DNA of 64,000 nucleotides from Listeria weihenstephanensis (GCF_003534205.1 NZ_CP011102.1:1004036-1068035); one strand, 5' to 3'; shown: positions 26,054-35,877, numbered from the stretch's first letter. Numbers and translations: made by a program. Notes: generated by a model not told the origin, from the letters alone.

Positions 26054-28762
26054 TTATACAGTTTGTTCATGTAGTGTTGTCACTGGGAAGCGTTTGTTTT
26101 TTCTGATCGTTAGCGTCAGGATGAGCAGGGCGTTGAAAAGAATAATCAAGCCGACTAAAACCCATGCACTGACGACGAAAAGCTGGTTTCCAAGTCCAGA
26201 TGAGATCGCTTGACGGAAGCCGTAAACGGAATGTGTCATCGGTAGGAATGGATTTAGTGCATTGAAGAATCCGTCTGTTAATGGCATTGGGAATGTACCG
26301 CCACTTGCTCCGAGTTGCAAGACGAGGATAACCATCGCAATGAAGCGACCAGGATTTCCGAGTGCCGTTGCCAAGAGCATAACGAGGAACATGAAGGTGA
26401 GCGATGTTAAAATGGAGATTAAGAAGAAGTCTCCCATATGTGCCACTTCTAAGCCTAGCGCTAACATGACGAAATCAAGAATCAATGCTTGTAAAATCGC
26501 GGCAACGAAGCCGATCGAGAATTTACTTAGCCACCATGATACGCCAGACGTCGGTGTCATGGATGGGCGACGGATTGGGAAGATAAAGTTGAATACCAAT
26601 GCGCCGACGTATAAGCCAAGTGATAGTACGTAAGGTGCTAGACCGTGACCGTAGTTTGGTACGTTGCTTAGTTTTTTCTCGGTGAGATCGGTTGGTTGTG
26701 CGATCATATCGTACGTTTTTGATGAAGGATCGATTTTGCCAACTTCTGCTGCACCGTCTTTTAGTTTGGTTGCCAGTTCGCTTGTACCGTCGTTTAATTT
26801 CACGAGGTTGGAAGCGATTGTTCCAGAGCCTGTTGCTAGTTTGCCAGAGCCATCGCTGACTTGTGTTGCGCCAGTTGCAAGTGCGTTTGTACCGTTCACA
26901 AGTTCTGGTAAGCCACCTGCAAGTGTATTTGTGCCAGCTGCTAGTGCGGATGAGCCTGCAAGTAGGGCCGGGTTGTTTTGTGTTAATTGTGTGGCACCGT
27001 TGTTGGCTTGGTTGATGCCATTATTCACTGTACCTACGCCATTTGTATATGTTTGTAGGCCACTGTTTAAAGCGGTAGATCCTTCTGCAAGTTGCGATAC
27101 GCCACCGACTAAGGCAGGAACGCTGTTGTTTAAGGTAGCTGTTCCAGATGCTAATTGATTGCTCCCAGATACGGCTGAATCAAGACCTGCTTTTAATTGT
27201 GCTGATCCTGCTAAAATTCCGTTGTTTGGCGCTGTAAATGCACCTCGGATCGTGTCGTAGCCTTGAATTGCTTTCACTGCAACTGGTAGGCCGGTAGATG
27301 CTTTGCTATTGAGTTCTGCAACGCCAGCTTTTAGTGTACCTAAGCTTCCAGCGACTGGTTGTAATTTGTTTTGTAAAATGTCTGCTGTACTCGATAGATT
27401 GTTACCGAGTTTTTGAGCGATTGCGACTTGTTGGCTAGCTTGTTGTGTCAGTTCTTTGCTAAGCGCGTCGGTAATTTCTTTTTGCTGTGCTGGTGTCAGG
27501 GTTTGGAATGCCGTTGTACTAGCGACAGCTGTGGTTGTGTTTTTGCCATTTGTTTGGATTGATTTTCCTAGATCTGTGATGGCGGATTCCATTGTTTGTA
27601 GGTTCGTTTGCAGTGTTTTCATCGAAGCGCTTAGATCTCCGCCTGCTTGTACAGAGGAGTTAATCGTGCTGATACCATCTTTCATGGCGTTTAGTCCAGT
27701 GGTTAGTTCTTTGACGTTAGAAGCGGTTGGAAGTCCGTCTGCTAGCTTATTGAGACCAGCATCCAGTTTTGTGCTGCCTGCTTGTAATTTTTGTAAACCG
27801 CTGTTCAAAGATTGTTGTCCGCTGTTTAATTCAGGGACTTTAGCGGCGAGCGTTCCTGTGCTAGCGTTTAGCGTGCTAAGGCCATCTGCGAGTTTACTAC
27901 TGCCATCAAGTAAGGCGGGAGAATTCGCATTTAGTTTCGCTGTTCCGTCTTGCAATTTGCCAAGACCTGATTGGACTTGGGAAACGCCTGCTGTGTATTG
28001 ACCGAGGGAACTGTTTAGTTTTCCAGCGCCATCATTTAATTTGCTCACGCCATCTGAAACGGTCGTACTTAGCGCTACATTGATTTTATTCGCGCCATCT
28101 GCGAGTTTCGGCGTGCTTTTCGCGAGTTCATTGAGTTTTTCGGTCAGCGTTTTACTGCCGTCTTTCAACTGAATCGTACCGTCATCGATTTTCTTAGAAC
28201 CGTCAGCGGCTGTTTCCATGCCATTGCCAACTTTTGAAATTTGTGAAAAAATCGCTTTGGCATAGCTTTCCGTTACTTTTTTTGAAATTTTGGCGTTGAC
28301 TGCTGATGCGCCTTGGCCGGTTACGACTTCCCCGATATAGTTTTGCGCGGGGTTGATTTCATAAGAAAGATTCATTTTTTTAGGCGTTGCATCAAGAACG
28401 GTAGAGGCATTTTTGGAAAAGTCTTTCGGAATCGTGATGACCATATAGTACTTGCCGTCTTTCAAACCTTCATTGGCAGTCTTCGCATCAAGGAAATTCC
28501 AGCCTAAATCGTTATTTTTCTTCAGTTCTTTGACGAGTTCATTCCCGACATCGAGCTCTTGGCCTTCGTAATTAGCCGCTTGGTCCTCATTGACGACAGC
28601 AACAGGAAGCTCACTTGTTTTGCCATACGGGTCCCAAACGGATTTTAGGAAAACGCCACCGTATAAAATCGGGATAAACATAATAACGATCGTCGAAACG
28701 AGCAGGATTTTGTTGTTTAAAAGTCGTTTCCATTCTTTTTTTAACATATTCATAAAACTCAC
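26054..28762 (-). CDS. YhgE/Pip domain membrane protein with ABC-2-like C-terminus
   Basis: 902 residues. One N-terminal helix (about 18-38), a YhgE/Pip N-terminal domain (LPVAVVNEDQAANYEGQEL, YMVITIPKDFSKNAS), then about 450 extracellular residues of short repeats with a recurring L-x-x-G-x-x-x-L-x-x-G spacing, and a C-terminal membrane domain of five or six helices like an ABC-2 permease. The architecture resembles phage-infection protein Pip, YhgE and EsaA. Its GTG start overlaps the end of the upstream Rrf2 gene by 4 bp with AAGGAG before it, so the two are coupled. Function in Listeria is unknown; candidates are export or phage reception. Confidence 0.88.
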   Translation of the reverse strand: MSFMNMLKKEWKRLLNNKILLVSTIVIMFIPILYGGVFLKSVWDPYGKTSELPVAVVNEDQAANYEGQELDVGNELVKELKKNNDLGWNFLDAKTANEGLKDGKYYMVITIPKDFSKNASTVLDATPKKMNLSYEINPAQNYIGEVVTGQGASAVNAKISKKVTESYAKAIFSQISKVGNGMETAADGSKKIDDGTIQLKDGSKTLTEKLNELAKSTPKLADGANKINVALSTTVSDGVSKLNDGAGKLNSSLGQYTAGVSQVQSGLGKLQDGTAKLNANSPALLDGSSKLADGLSTLNASTGTLAAKVPELNSGQQSLNSGLQKLQAGSTKLDAGLNKLADGLPTASNVKELTTGLNAMKDGISTINSSVQAGGDLSASMKTLQTNLQTMESAITDLGKSIQTNGKNTTTAVASTTAFQTLTPAQQKEITDALSKELTQQASQQVAIAQKLGNNLSSTADILQNKLQPVAGSLGTLKAGVAELNSKASTGLPVAVKAIQGYDTIRGAFTAPNNGILAGSAQLKAGLDSAVSGSNQLASGTATLNNSVPALVGGVSQLAEGSTALNSGLQTYTNGVGTVNNGINQANNGATQLTQNNPALLAGSSALAAGTNTLAGGLPELVNGTNALATGATQVSDGSGKLATGSGTIASNLVKLNDGTSELATKLKDGAAEVGKIDPSSKTYDMIAQPTDLTEKKLSNVPNYGHGLAPYVLSLGLYVGALVFNFIFPIRRPSMTPTSGVSWWLSKFSIGFVAAILQALILDFVMLALGLEVAHMGDFFLISILTSLTFMFLVMLLATALGNPGRFIAMVILVLQLGASGGTFPMPLTDGFFNALNPFLPMTHSVYGFRQAISSGLGNQLFVVSAWVLVGLIILFNALLILTLTIRKNKRFPVTTLHEQTV

Positions 28763-29250
28763 TCTTTCTCCTTTTGATTGCTTAAATTCATTGTGTTCCA
28801 GTTAAGTACTGGTATTTCAGATTGTTCCATCGTGCGTTTCAGTAGGTCTGCGGCTGTTTGTTTGGATAAGTAGTCGCGAATAAGGTCATTGGCGCCGTTA
28901 AAAACATCGTGTAACACTGCTTCCCCTTTAGAAGTGTGCTCGCCATCGCGGAAAACTTTGTTAATCAAGCCTGTGTCTGGATAAATAGATATCGGGCCTT
29001 CCATCGATTCCACGACTTCTAGCAACGTAATCTGCTCCGGACTTTTCGCCAGTGAAAAACCGCCGTTATTGCCAGGCACGGATCGGATAATATTCTGGAC
29101 AACGAGTTTGCGCATAATCTTTTTTAAATAAGAAGGAGACACTTGCAAATGCTCACTAATCGTGTCGGATGCTAGTGGGTTGTTATTATCTTGTGTGGAT
29201 AATAGGACGATAATGCAAATGGCTTGCTCAACGCCTTTGGTTAACTGCAT
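28759..29250 (-). CDS. Rrf2 family regulator without Fe-S cysteines
   Basis: 163 residues: MQLTKGVEQAICIIVLLS, winged helix with SDTISEHLQVSPSYLKKIMRKLVVQNIIRSVPGNNGGFSLAKSPEQITLLEVVESMEG. IscR/NsrR-type proteins hold a cluster with three cysteines in the C-terminal half; none is present here (the single Cys is at residue 12), so it must sense something else, as YwnA- or CymR-like members do. It is the first gene of an operon with the YhgE/Pip protein and is its obvious regulator. Confidence 0.9.
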   Translation of the reverse strand: MQLTKGVEQAICIIVLLSTQDNNNPLASDTISEHLQVSPSYLKKIMRKLVVQNIIRSVPGNNGGFSLAKSPEQITLLEVVESMEGPISIYPDTGLINKVFRDGEHTSKGEAVLHDVFNGANDLIRDYLSKQTAADLLKRTMEQSEIPVLNWNTMNLSNQKEKE

Positions 29251-29286
29251 ATGTTAAATTCACCTCGATTTCATTGTGGATATTCT

Positions 29287-29329
29287 TTGTCGATGATTGA
29301 AGTTAAAGAAAAAACTTCATCGTGGACAA
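29287..29329. promoter_or_regulatory. Imperfect dyad upstream of the Rrf2 gene
   Basis: TTGTCGATGATTGAAG faces CTTCATCGTGGACAA across 12 nt. Located 36-80 bp upstream of the Rrf2 start codon, it could be its operator or an RNA stem in the leader. Confidence 0.4.
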
Positions 29330-29445
29330 TTAAAGTCTATAATTGAATTTACACCCATTTACGAAAAAAAGCAAGCACTTTTTTCAAAGAAACCGTTTAC
29401 TTCATAAAAAAAGTTGAAAAGTACGTATTATGAAGCGATATGGGG

Positions 29446-29474
29446 TTGATGTAGGGGACTTTTTAAGGTAACAT
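29446..29474 (+). promoter_or_regulatory. Promoter of the preQ1 riboswitch-queT unit
   Basis: TTGATG, 17 bp, TAACAT; predicted start near 29481, immediately before the aptamer. Confidence 0.6.
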
Positions 29475-29483
29475 GAATGAGAA

Positions 29484-29525
29484 AACGTAGTTCGAAACCA
29501 TCCTACGTTAAAAAACTAAGGGAGC
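29484..29525 (+). ncRNA. PreQ1-I riboswitch
   Basis: P1 stem AACGTAG/CTACGTT with loop TTCGAAACCATC, followed by the conserved A-rich tail TTAAAAAACTAAGG, whose end pairs back into the C-containing loop to form the H-type pseudoknot. The tail runs into the ribosome-binding site (AAGGGAG), so ligand binding should block translation of the preQ1/queuosine precursor transporter behind it. Length and motif order are those of preQ1 class I. Confidence 0.88.
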
Positions 29526-29534
29526 AATTATATA

Positions 29535-30020
29535 ATGAAAATTAAAACGCTAACGGTAAATGCGATCGTTGCGGCACTTTATGTTGTCGTGACGCTGGTT
29601 GTAGCGCCTTTTGGGTTTACGAATATTCAATTTCGTTTGTCTGAAATGTTCAACCACTTAATCGTGTTCGATAAGAAGTACTTTTTTGGAATTGTGATCG
29701 GGGTGTTAATTGCGAACTTCTTCTCGCCACTGGGTTGGTATGACTGGGTGTTTGGGGTAGGGCAGTCCGCCATCTCGTTAGCCATTGTTATTTTGCTGAG
29801 TCGCTATGTTGCGAATGTGAAGGTCAGAATGGTTTTGACGACGCTCGTGTTCTCTGCGACAATGTTTATCATTGCTTGGGAATTGGCTGTAGTATTAAAA
29901 TGGCCGTTTTTGTATACCTGGTTAACACTGGCTATCAGCGAATTCATCGTGCTAGCCATTGGTGCACCGATTATGTACTATATCAACAAACGTATCGATT
30001 TCAAAAAAATTATTAATTAA
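29535..30020 (+). CDS. queT: QueT-type queuosine precursor transporter
   Basis: 161 residues with five or six helices. The signature is FGFTNIQFRLSEMFNHLIVFDKKY near residues 27-50, then GVLIANFFSPLGWYDWVFGVGQS. QueT proteins are S-components of ECF importers that take up preQ1/preQ0 or related 7-deazaguanines for tRNA queuosine. The preQ1 riboswitch directly upstream supports the substrate. No queuosine synthesis gene is nearby. Confidence 0.93.
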   Translation: MKIKTLTVNAIVAALYVVVTLVVAPFGFTNIQFRLSEMFNHLIVFDKKYFFGIVIGVLIANFFSPLGWYDWVFGVGQSAISLAIVILLSRYVANVKVRMVLTTLVFSATMFIIAWELAVVLKWPFLYTWLTLAISEFIVLAIGAPIMYYINKRIDFKKIIN

Positions 30021-30025
30021 CACGT

Positions 30026-30075
30026 AAAAAAGCATGATGACAGGTCGCAAAAAAATCGACTGTTATCATGCTTTT
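30026..30075. terminator. Bidirectional terminator after queT
   Basis: AAAAAGCATGATGACAG and its near complement TGTTATCATGCTTTTT. Confidence 0.82.
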
Positions 30076-30284
30076 TATGATCCTTCTAGTGTTTGAACTA
30101 GCCAATCTTTCTTCTCTTCTATCAGATTGGTGAAGGGATCGGTTACTTTGTTTACGGTTGTAGCTTCGATATAATTCGTTTTTAAATAATCCGCCGTATC
30201 TTTTACATCAGGTATCGTTAGTACGATGCTTACGCCTAGTGCAATCAGGAAGCACAGTACGCCAAATCCGATTTTCTTCTTCAT
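30075..30284 (-). CDS. Small membrane-anchored protein, unknown
   Basis: 69 residues: MKKK, one hydrophobic helix (about 5-24), then a hydrophilic external part. No family recognised. The RBS (AAGGGAATG) and codon use look real, and the gene ends at the terminator shared with queT. Confidence 0.6.
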   Translation of the reverse strand: MKKKIGFGVLCFLIALGVSIVLTIPDVKDTADYLKTNYIEATTVNKVTDPFTNLIEEKKDWLVQTLEGS

Positions 30285-30365
30285 GCAAGCATTCCCTTCA
30301 GCAGTTGTTAAGTTACATACTATAGTAGGAAAGTGAAATGAATATGAAAAATCGAGAAGAGTTTT

Positions 30366-30821
30366 CTAAGAATCGCTTCTTCTAACGTTTGTGATGGCCG
30401 TTTCAGCGATCATTGGCATTACTTTTTGCTTGGGTTCTGATGTGGTTTTGATCGTTATTGGATAGGATTTGCTCACGCCTGATTTGTTTGTCACAGTAAG
30501 TATAAGTTGGTTCGTTGGGTTTAGGTTGTTGACAGTGAGTTCTTGAACGGTTGTGTACTCGGTTGACTTGTCATAGGTTGAACTACCGCGAACGCTTACT
30601 TTGGCATCTTCGTCTGTTGAGAACATAATCGTTGCTGTGTTTCCTGATACTAAAATATAAGGGTTTGACGCTGTATAGCTATCTATTTCAAACATTTCCA
30701 CAAATTCATTGGCCGTTTTACTGGAGGTTACGGGTGAAGTCGTCGCTGCGCTGGCGGGTAAATGCATGTTTGTTGAGAAGAATAAAGTGAATAGTAATAG
30801 TCCTAAAAATCGTTTTTTCAT
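30366..30821 (-). CDS. Secreted protein of unknown function
   Basis: 151 residues with a clear signal peptide (MKKRFLGLLLFTLFF..., cleavage near PASA-ATT). The mature part is Ser/Thr-rich and contains VNNLNPTNQLILTVTNKSGVSKSYPITIKT, resembling one beta-sandwich (Cadherin-like or Ig-like) strand set. No anchor motif is visible, so it is probably released or loosely wall-bound. RBS AAAGGCGG. Confidence 0.7.
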   Translation of the reverse strand: MKKRFLGLLLFTLFFSTNMHLPASAATTSPVTSSKTANEFVEMFEIDSYTASNPYILVSGNTATIMFSTDEDAKVSVRGSSTYDKSTEYTTVQELTVNNLNPTNQLILTVTNKSGVSKSYPITIKTTSEPKQKVMPMIAETAITNVRRSDS

Positions 30822-31041
30822 ACGGATTACCGCCTTTCTTTTCTCTAGTATAAAACGTAAAAATGAACAAATTGTGAATAAAGGGCGAAAAGAATAAGAA
30901 ATGTTTGCTAGATGTTATATTATACACATGTAGGAGTAATCTGGATAACATTTTGCTTTCTTGACCAGATGAAAGCAGATAGATGGGGCTTTATCTTTCA
31001 AGGTTTTTCAAGTATCATTAAAAGAAAAAGGGGGACGTTTT

Positions 31042-31524
31042 GTGGAGCTCGAGAGTTTAGAAAAGAAGTTACCTGAGGAGATCAAAACAGTTTGGCGTCA
31101 AACGTACGCGATTACGCTTACATTGTTTTTACTCGTTTCTACAGGATTGGCAATTATGTTTTATTTCTTGGATGTTTCATTGTGGTGGAGTGCGATTGGC
31201 TATGGCGTGACGATTCTATATTTTATCCTAACATTCTTAGTTATCGTACCGTTTCGTTGGGCGAGGTGGAGTTATCAAATTAGACATGATGAGATTGAGA
31301 TTCAGCACGGAATTATTTTTAGAAGTCGGGTGTTGATTCCAATGATTCGTGTGCAGCATGTAGAGACAGATCAAGGACCATTGCTTCGTCGACAAAAATT
31401 GGTTCGGGTGTCGATCTCAACGGCTGCGACTGTGCATCATATTGAAGCGGTGCGGGCGGAGGAGTCGGATACGTTGCGCCATCACATTTTAGAGCTTGTA
31501 AAGGTGGCGAAGGAAGATGTATGA
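31042..31524 (+). CDS. PH-domain membrane protein (YdbS-like)
   Basis: 160 residues with a GTG start after AAAAGGGGG. Two helices (about 27-47 and 54-74) and a bacterial PH domain 2 (bPH2) with ISTAATVHHIEAV, IQHGIIFRSRVLIPMIRVQHVETDQGPL. It overlaps by 8 bp with a longer bPH2 protein, the same order as ydbS-ydbT of Bacillus. Function of the pair is not established; a role in resistance to antimicrobial products has been suggested for Bacillus relatives. Confidence 0.87.
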   Translation: MELESLEKKLPEEIKTVWRQTYAITLTLFLLVSTGLAIMFYFLDVSLWWSAIGYGVTILYFILTFLVIVPFRWARWSYQIRHDEIEIQHGIIFRSRVLIPMIRVQHVETDQGPLLRRQKLVRVSISTAATVHHIEAVRAEESDTLRHHILELVKVAKEDV

Positions 31525-32992
31525 AGATAGACGTTTACATCCAATCGCGCTGATTAAAGAACTGATTACGAATATTAGGCAAAGCATTATTCCTATTGCA
31601 GTCGTCATTTTCACGGTATTTCGAAACCTTAATGGAAAAGGAATTTTATCGTGGTGGATGTATCCGCTGCTTGTTCTCGCTTTAATTGTGATTTTGCTAG
31701 CGCCTGCTTTGATCAAATATTTTACGTACCGTTATCGTATGGATGATAAAGGGATCAGCGTGAAGTACGGGCTGTTTTTTAAGAAAAATATTTACATTCC
31801 GTATGAGCGAATTCAGACGGTACAGCAAAAACAATGGTTCTTTTATATGCCATTTCATGTCGTTCAAATCTTGATTGAGACGGCGGGTGGTGGAAAGGCC
31901 GAGGCGGATTTAAGCGCGGTTCCAGCAAGTGTGGCGCAGGAATTGAAGGATTTGCGTGCTGGTAAGATAGAGGAAATCGCGGAAGAAGACGGCGAAAAGG
32001 TCGATATGCCCGCGATAAAAGCGACGTTGGACGAGAAACCATTGCTCACTTTCGGACTCGAAGTGAAGGAATTATTGCTTATGGCAGTCACATCGGGCGG
32101 TGTTTTTGGGATTTTATTAATTATTTTGGCGTTCGGACAGCAGTTTCGTGACCTTATTCCAGAAGATTTCGTACAAGAACAATTCAACGCACTCGTGCAT
32201 TATGGCGTGCTGATTATTGTCATTATCGCCATCATTGTATTGCTAATCCTTTGGGGCGCAGCGATTGTCGCCACCTTATTTAAGTACTTCCAGTTTAAAT
32301 TGATGAAGTTTGAGGATCATATCGTGATTGAAAAAGGCTTATTACAAAGACAACACACCTCGATTTCTTTTGAGCGAATTCAGTCGATAAAATTGATTGA
32401 ATCACCGCTACGTCAAATGCTGAAATTGGCTTCGGTACGTGTGGTGACAGCTGGGAGCTCTGGTGATGAGGAGCATTCGGGAGACATTTTAATTTTACCG
32501 ATTGTGAAAAAAGCGAAGGCATTGGAGATTCTGCCGCAGTTTTTAGAGGATTATGAATTTCCTGTGGAGCAATTGGAACGTGCGCCGAAAACGAGTTTGC
32601 GACGGTTCTTCTTCATTAATATGATTTGGACGTTGCCGGTGATTCTAGTTTTGACTATTTTATATTTCCCGTGGGGGCTTTTTAGCTTGTTGTTATTGCC
32701 GATTTTTGCAGGGAAAGCATATGCTGCGTATCGGGCAACTGGATTTGGAACGACGGAGACGGAGCTTGTTTTGCAAGGACGTGGATTTATTTCTAAGCGG
32801 ACGGATTTCATGTTGAAGCGCCGAGTGCAATCTGTGACGCATTCGCAGAGTATTTGGATGAGAAAAGGGCAAGTGGTTCATTTTTCTGTATTGTTGAAAT
32901 CGGGACAAACGCATTTGCAGTCTTATGTTAGGTACATTGCCGAGCGCGATGCGAATGAACTCTATCGTTGGTACCAACCATCAAATAAGTGA
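31517..32992 (+). CDS. PH-domain membrane protein (YdbT-like)
   Basis: 491 residues with about six helices in three pairs, each followed by a bPH2 domain. Repeated cores are KYGLFFKKNIYIPYERIQTVQQKQ, IEKGLLQRQHTSISFERIQSIKLIESPLRQ and LQGRGFISKRTDFMLKRRVQSVTHSQS. Overlaps the preceding gene by 8 bp, so the products very likely act together in the membrane. Confidence 0.87.
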   Translation: MYEDRRLHPIALIKELITNIRQSIIPIAVVIFTVFRNLNGKGILSWWMYPLLVLALIVILLAPALIKYFTYRYRMDDKGISVKYGLFFKKNIYIPYERIQTVQQKQWFFYMPFHVVQILIETAGGGKAEADLSAVPASVAQELKDLRAGKIEEIAEEDGEKVDMPAIKATLDEKPLLTFGLEVKELLLMAVTSGGVFGILLIILAFGQQFRDLIPEDFVQEQFNALVHYGVLIIVIIAIIVLLILWGAAIVATLFKYFQFKLMKFEDHIVIEKGLLQRQHTSISFERIQSIKLIESPLRQMLKLASVRVVTAGSSGDEEHSGDILILPIVKKAKALEILPQFLEDYEFPVEQLERAPKTSLRRFFFINMIWTLPVILVLTILYFPWGLFSLLLLPIFAGKAYAAYRATGFGTTETELVLQGRGFISKRTDFMLKRRVQSVTHSQSIWMRKGQVVHFSVLLKSGQTHLQSYVRYIAERDANELYRWYQPSNK

Positions 32993-33020
32993 TTAATTAA
33001 TCAGAGAAAGAAGGATTCCA

Positions 33021-34409
33021 ATGAAAAAAATCGTAATTATTGGCGGCGGCTTAACGGGATTATCAGCAGCGCATTATCTGAATAAACAAGTGGATGGTGA
33101 AGCGGTGGATTGGCAGCTTTTTGAGGCGGATGATCATTTCGGTGGGAAATTCAATACGGTGCATCGCGATGGCTTTATTATTGAGAAGGGTCCGGACTCT
33201 TTTTTAGCGCGTAAACCTGCGGGAATGGCACTTGTCGAGGAGCTGGGACTTACCGATCAGTTAATAACGAACGCGACGGGAAAATCGTATATTTATCATG
33301 AAAAAGCGCTTCATCCGATTCCTGAGGGTTCGGTTATGGGAATCCCGACAGATATTCGTGCATTACTTGAGAGCGATTTGTTGACGGAGGATGGGAAAAT
33401 TCGCGCGCTTGAGGAGTTAATGTTGGAGTCAAACGTGACGGATGCTGATCAGTCGATTGGGGACTTCTTCGAGTATCGCTTTGGCAAGGAGATGGTGGTG
33501 CGCTTGATTGAGCCACTGCTTGCGGGAATTTATGCAGGTAACATTTATGAAATGAGCTTGCGTGCGACTTTTCCACAATTCGAGCAGACGGCAAAAGAGC
33601 ATCGGAGTTTGATGTACGGACTCAAAAGTCATCGGCCGGCAACGGTTAATACGACGGGAACGGCGAAAACGGTTGGTGCCTTTCGGACGCTTGATGGTGG
33701 ACTGTCGACTTTGACGGATGCTCTCGTGGCGTCTCTTCCAGCAGAACGATTACACGCGTGTACAAAGGTAAAATCGATTGAGAGCACAACGGTCGTTTTG
33801 GAGAGTGGGGAACGGATTGTGGCGGATGCGATCATTATTGCTGCGACGCATGATGTTGTTTTGTCTCTTTTGGACGTGCCAGCCTTGCAACCATTAAAGG
33901 CGCAACCGATGACGAGTTTGGCGACAATTTCGCTAGCTTTTGATAAAGAGGCGGTACCGGAAATTCCTGAGGGAACGGGTTTCTTAGTTGCGCGAACGGG
34001 TGATTATCATATTACGGCGTGTACGTGGGTGCATGAAAAATGGCCACACATGGTACCAGATGGGAAAATTTTGTTGCGTGGTTTTCTTGGGAAAGCGGGT
34101 CAAGTTGGACTGCTAGATCAGACGGATCAGGAAATGGCGGATAAGGTGCAGGCGGATTTAAAGGAAATGATTGGCTTGCGCGGAAAACCGTTATTTTATG
34201 AAGTAAGTCGGATGAAGGAGGCAATGCCACAATATACGGTTGGGCATCAAGAACGCTTGAAGAAAGTGGAGGCGGACTTGAGGGAAAGTCATCCAACGGT
34301 GTTTTTGGCAGGAATGTCTTATCGTGGTGTTGGAATTCCTGATTGTATTGATGGCGGGAAAGAAGCGGCAAATGAGGCGCTTGCTTTGCTTGAAAAGGTG
34401 AGATCATGA
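33021..34409 (+). CDS. cgoX: Coproporphyrinogen III oxidase (HemY/CgoX)
   Basis: 462-residue FAD enzyme. FAD-binding GGGLTGLSAAHYL at residues 8-20, GGKFNTVHRDGFIIEKGPDSFLARKP, and the C-terminal AGMSYRGVGIPDCIDGG that closes the FAD site. In Gram-positives it oxidises coproporphyrinogen III to coproporphyrin III in the coproporphyrin-dependent haem pathway (older name protoporphyrinogen oxidase, HemY). No other haem genes are near. It overlaps acpS by 4 bp. Confidence 0.95.
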   Translation: MKKIVIIGGGLTGLSAAHYLNKQVDGEAVDWQLFEADDHFGGKFNTVHRDGFIIEKGPDSFLARKPAGMALVEELGLTDQLITNATGKSYIYHEKALHPIPEGSVMGIPTDIRALLESDLLTEDGKIRALEELMLESNVTDADQSIGDFFEYRFGKEMVVRLIEPLLAGIYAGNIYEMSLRATFPQFEQTAKEHRSLMYGLKSHRPATVNTTGTAKTVGAFRTLDGGLSTLTDALVASLPAERLHACTKVKSIESTTVVLESGERIVADAIIIAATHDVVLSLLDVPALQPLKAQPMTSLATISLAFDKEAVPEIPEGTGFLVARTGDYHITACTWVHEKWPHMVPDGKILLRGFLGKAGQVGLLDQTDQEMADKVQADLKEMIGLRGKPLFYEVSRMKEAMPQYTVGHQERLKKVEADLRESHPTVFLAGMSYRGVGIPDCIDGGKEAANEALALLEKVRS

Positions 34410-34789
34410 TTAAAGGGATTGGTCTTGATATGATTGATTTGGAGCGGGTCAAGCAAGTTTTGGAGCATAATCCGCGGTTTGTGGAACGTATTTTGACGGA
34501 AGAAGAGCAGGTGCTACTCGCAAAATATAGCGGTTCACGAAAAGTCGAATTTTTAGCTGGGCGTTTTTCGGCGAAAGAGGCGTATGCAAAGGCGAACGGG
34601 ACTGGTTTTGGCAAGGAGCTTAGCTTCACGGATGTCGAGATTCTGACGTTGCCGAATGGTCGCCCGATTTTAACGAAACCGAAACGGCTCGATGAACAGG
34701 TTTTTGTGAGCATTACGCATACTGGTAGAAGTGCTGCGGCGCAAGTGATTATAGAAGATGTGGATCGGGGGAGAAAGGAATGGCAGTAG
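34406..34789 (+). CDS. acpS: Holo-[acyl-carrier-protein] synthase
   Basis: 127 residues. [12 protein letters not shown] near the start and [20 protein letters not shown] hold the metal-binding Asp and Glu of the phosphopantetheinyl transferase site. The enzyme moves 4'-phosphopantetheine from CoA to ACP. ATGA overlap with cgoX and 10-bp overlap with alr make this a tight three-gene block. Confidence 0.95.
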   Translation: MIKGIGLDMIDLERVKQVLEHNPRFVERILTEEEQVLLAKYSGSRKVEFLAGRFSAKEAYAKANGTGFGKELSFTDVEILTLPNGRPILTKPKRLDEQVFVSITHTGRSAAAQVIIEDVDRGRKEWQ

Positions 34790-35877
34790 TTGGTTGGCAC
34801 CGCCCGACGTGGGTGGAAATTGACCTGAGAGCGATTAAGGCTAATATTGAAAAGGAACGCGCGAACTTGCCAAATGATGTTTCTTTACTCGCGGTCGTGA
34901 AGGCGAATGCTTATGGACACGGTATTATTGAGGTTGCAAAAGCCGCGAAAGAAGCTGGTGCAAAAGGATTTTGTGTTGCGATTTTGGATGAGGCTTTGGC
35001 GCTTCGAGAAGCAGGATTCGATGATTTCATTCTTGTGATGGGAGCGGTATCTCGCAAGTTTGCCAAGCTTGTGGCGAGTCAGCGGATTTCGATTACGTTA
35101 TTTGATGTAGAATGGCTCGTGGGGCTTGAAAAAATGGTGCCAGCGCTTCAAGTGCATGTCAAAGTGGATACGGGTATGGGTCGACTTGGCTTGCGTTCGA
35201 TGGAAGCTGTACGGGAAATGGAGCGAGCGATCGCGTCACGTGATGATGTCGTTTTTGAAGGTGTTTTCACGCATTTTGCGACGGCCGATCAGTTGGACAA
35301 GGCGTATTTTGAAAAGCAATTAGGCTGTTTTCGTGAAGTAGTGGAGGCACTTGACACGCGTCCAGCGATAGTCCATTGTGCGAATAGCGCTGCGGGCATG
35401 CTTCAAGATCAATCTGGTTTCGATGCGGTTCGTTTTGGCATTTCGATGTATGGTTTGACGCCATCACCAGAAATTTTGCCAGTTTTGCCGTTCGAATTGC
35501 AGTCTGCGCTCTCGTTTTACACGGAAATGGTACAGGTCAAAGAGTTGGCGCCAGGCGATCACGTAAGCTATGGTGCAACGTATGAGGCGACAGAACAGGA
35601 ATGGGTTGCAACGTTGCCAGTCGGGTATGCGGACGGATTTATTCGCGCTTATTCTGGATTCCAAGTATCGGTGGACGGTATTTTGATGCCAGTTATTGGT
35701 CGAGTTTGCATGGATCAGTGCATCATCAAATTACCTTATAAATATCCTGTTGGGACAAAAGTAACCCTGATTGGTGGACCGAACTCGGCGGACGTTGCAG
35801 CGCGCCATTTAAACACGATTAATTATGAAATTACGTGTTTGATTTCAGAACGCGTACCAAAAAAATACATTCGCTGA
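34780..35877 (+). CDS. alr: Alanine racemase
   Basis: 365 residues, fold-type III PLP enzyme. The PLP lysine is Lys41 in [11 protein letters not shown]; the second catalytic residue is the Tyr in [22 protein letters not shown] is the usual C-terminal segment. It supplies D-Ala for ddl and teichoic acids. Its start lies within acpS with GGGAGAAAGG as RBS. Confidence 0.96.
   Translation: MAVVGWHRPTWVEIDLRAIKANIEKERANLPNDVSLLAVVKANAYGHGIIEVAKAAKEAGAKGFCVAILDEALALREAGFDDFILVMGAVSRKFAKLVASQRISITLFDVEWLVGLEKMVPALQVHVKVDTGMGRLGLRSMEAVREMERAIASRDDVVFEGVFTHFATADQLDKAYFEKQLGCFREVVEALDTRPAIVHCANSAAGMLQDQSGFDAVRFGISMYGLTPSPEILPVLPFELQSALSFYTEMVQVKELAPGDHVSYGATYEATEQEWVATLPVGYADGFIRAYSGFQVSVDGILMPVIGRVCMDQCIIKLPYKYPVGTKVTLIGGPNSADVAARHLNTINYEITCLISERVPKKYIR

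Noticed and set aside
26262-28001. Several plus-strand frames of 120-180 codons
   Set aside because: They are antisense shadows of the repeat-rich YhgE/Pip gene, without RBS and with unnatural composition.
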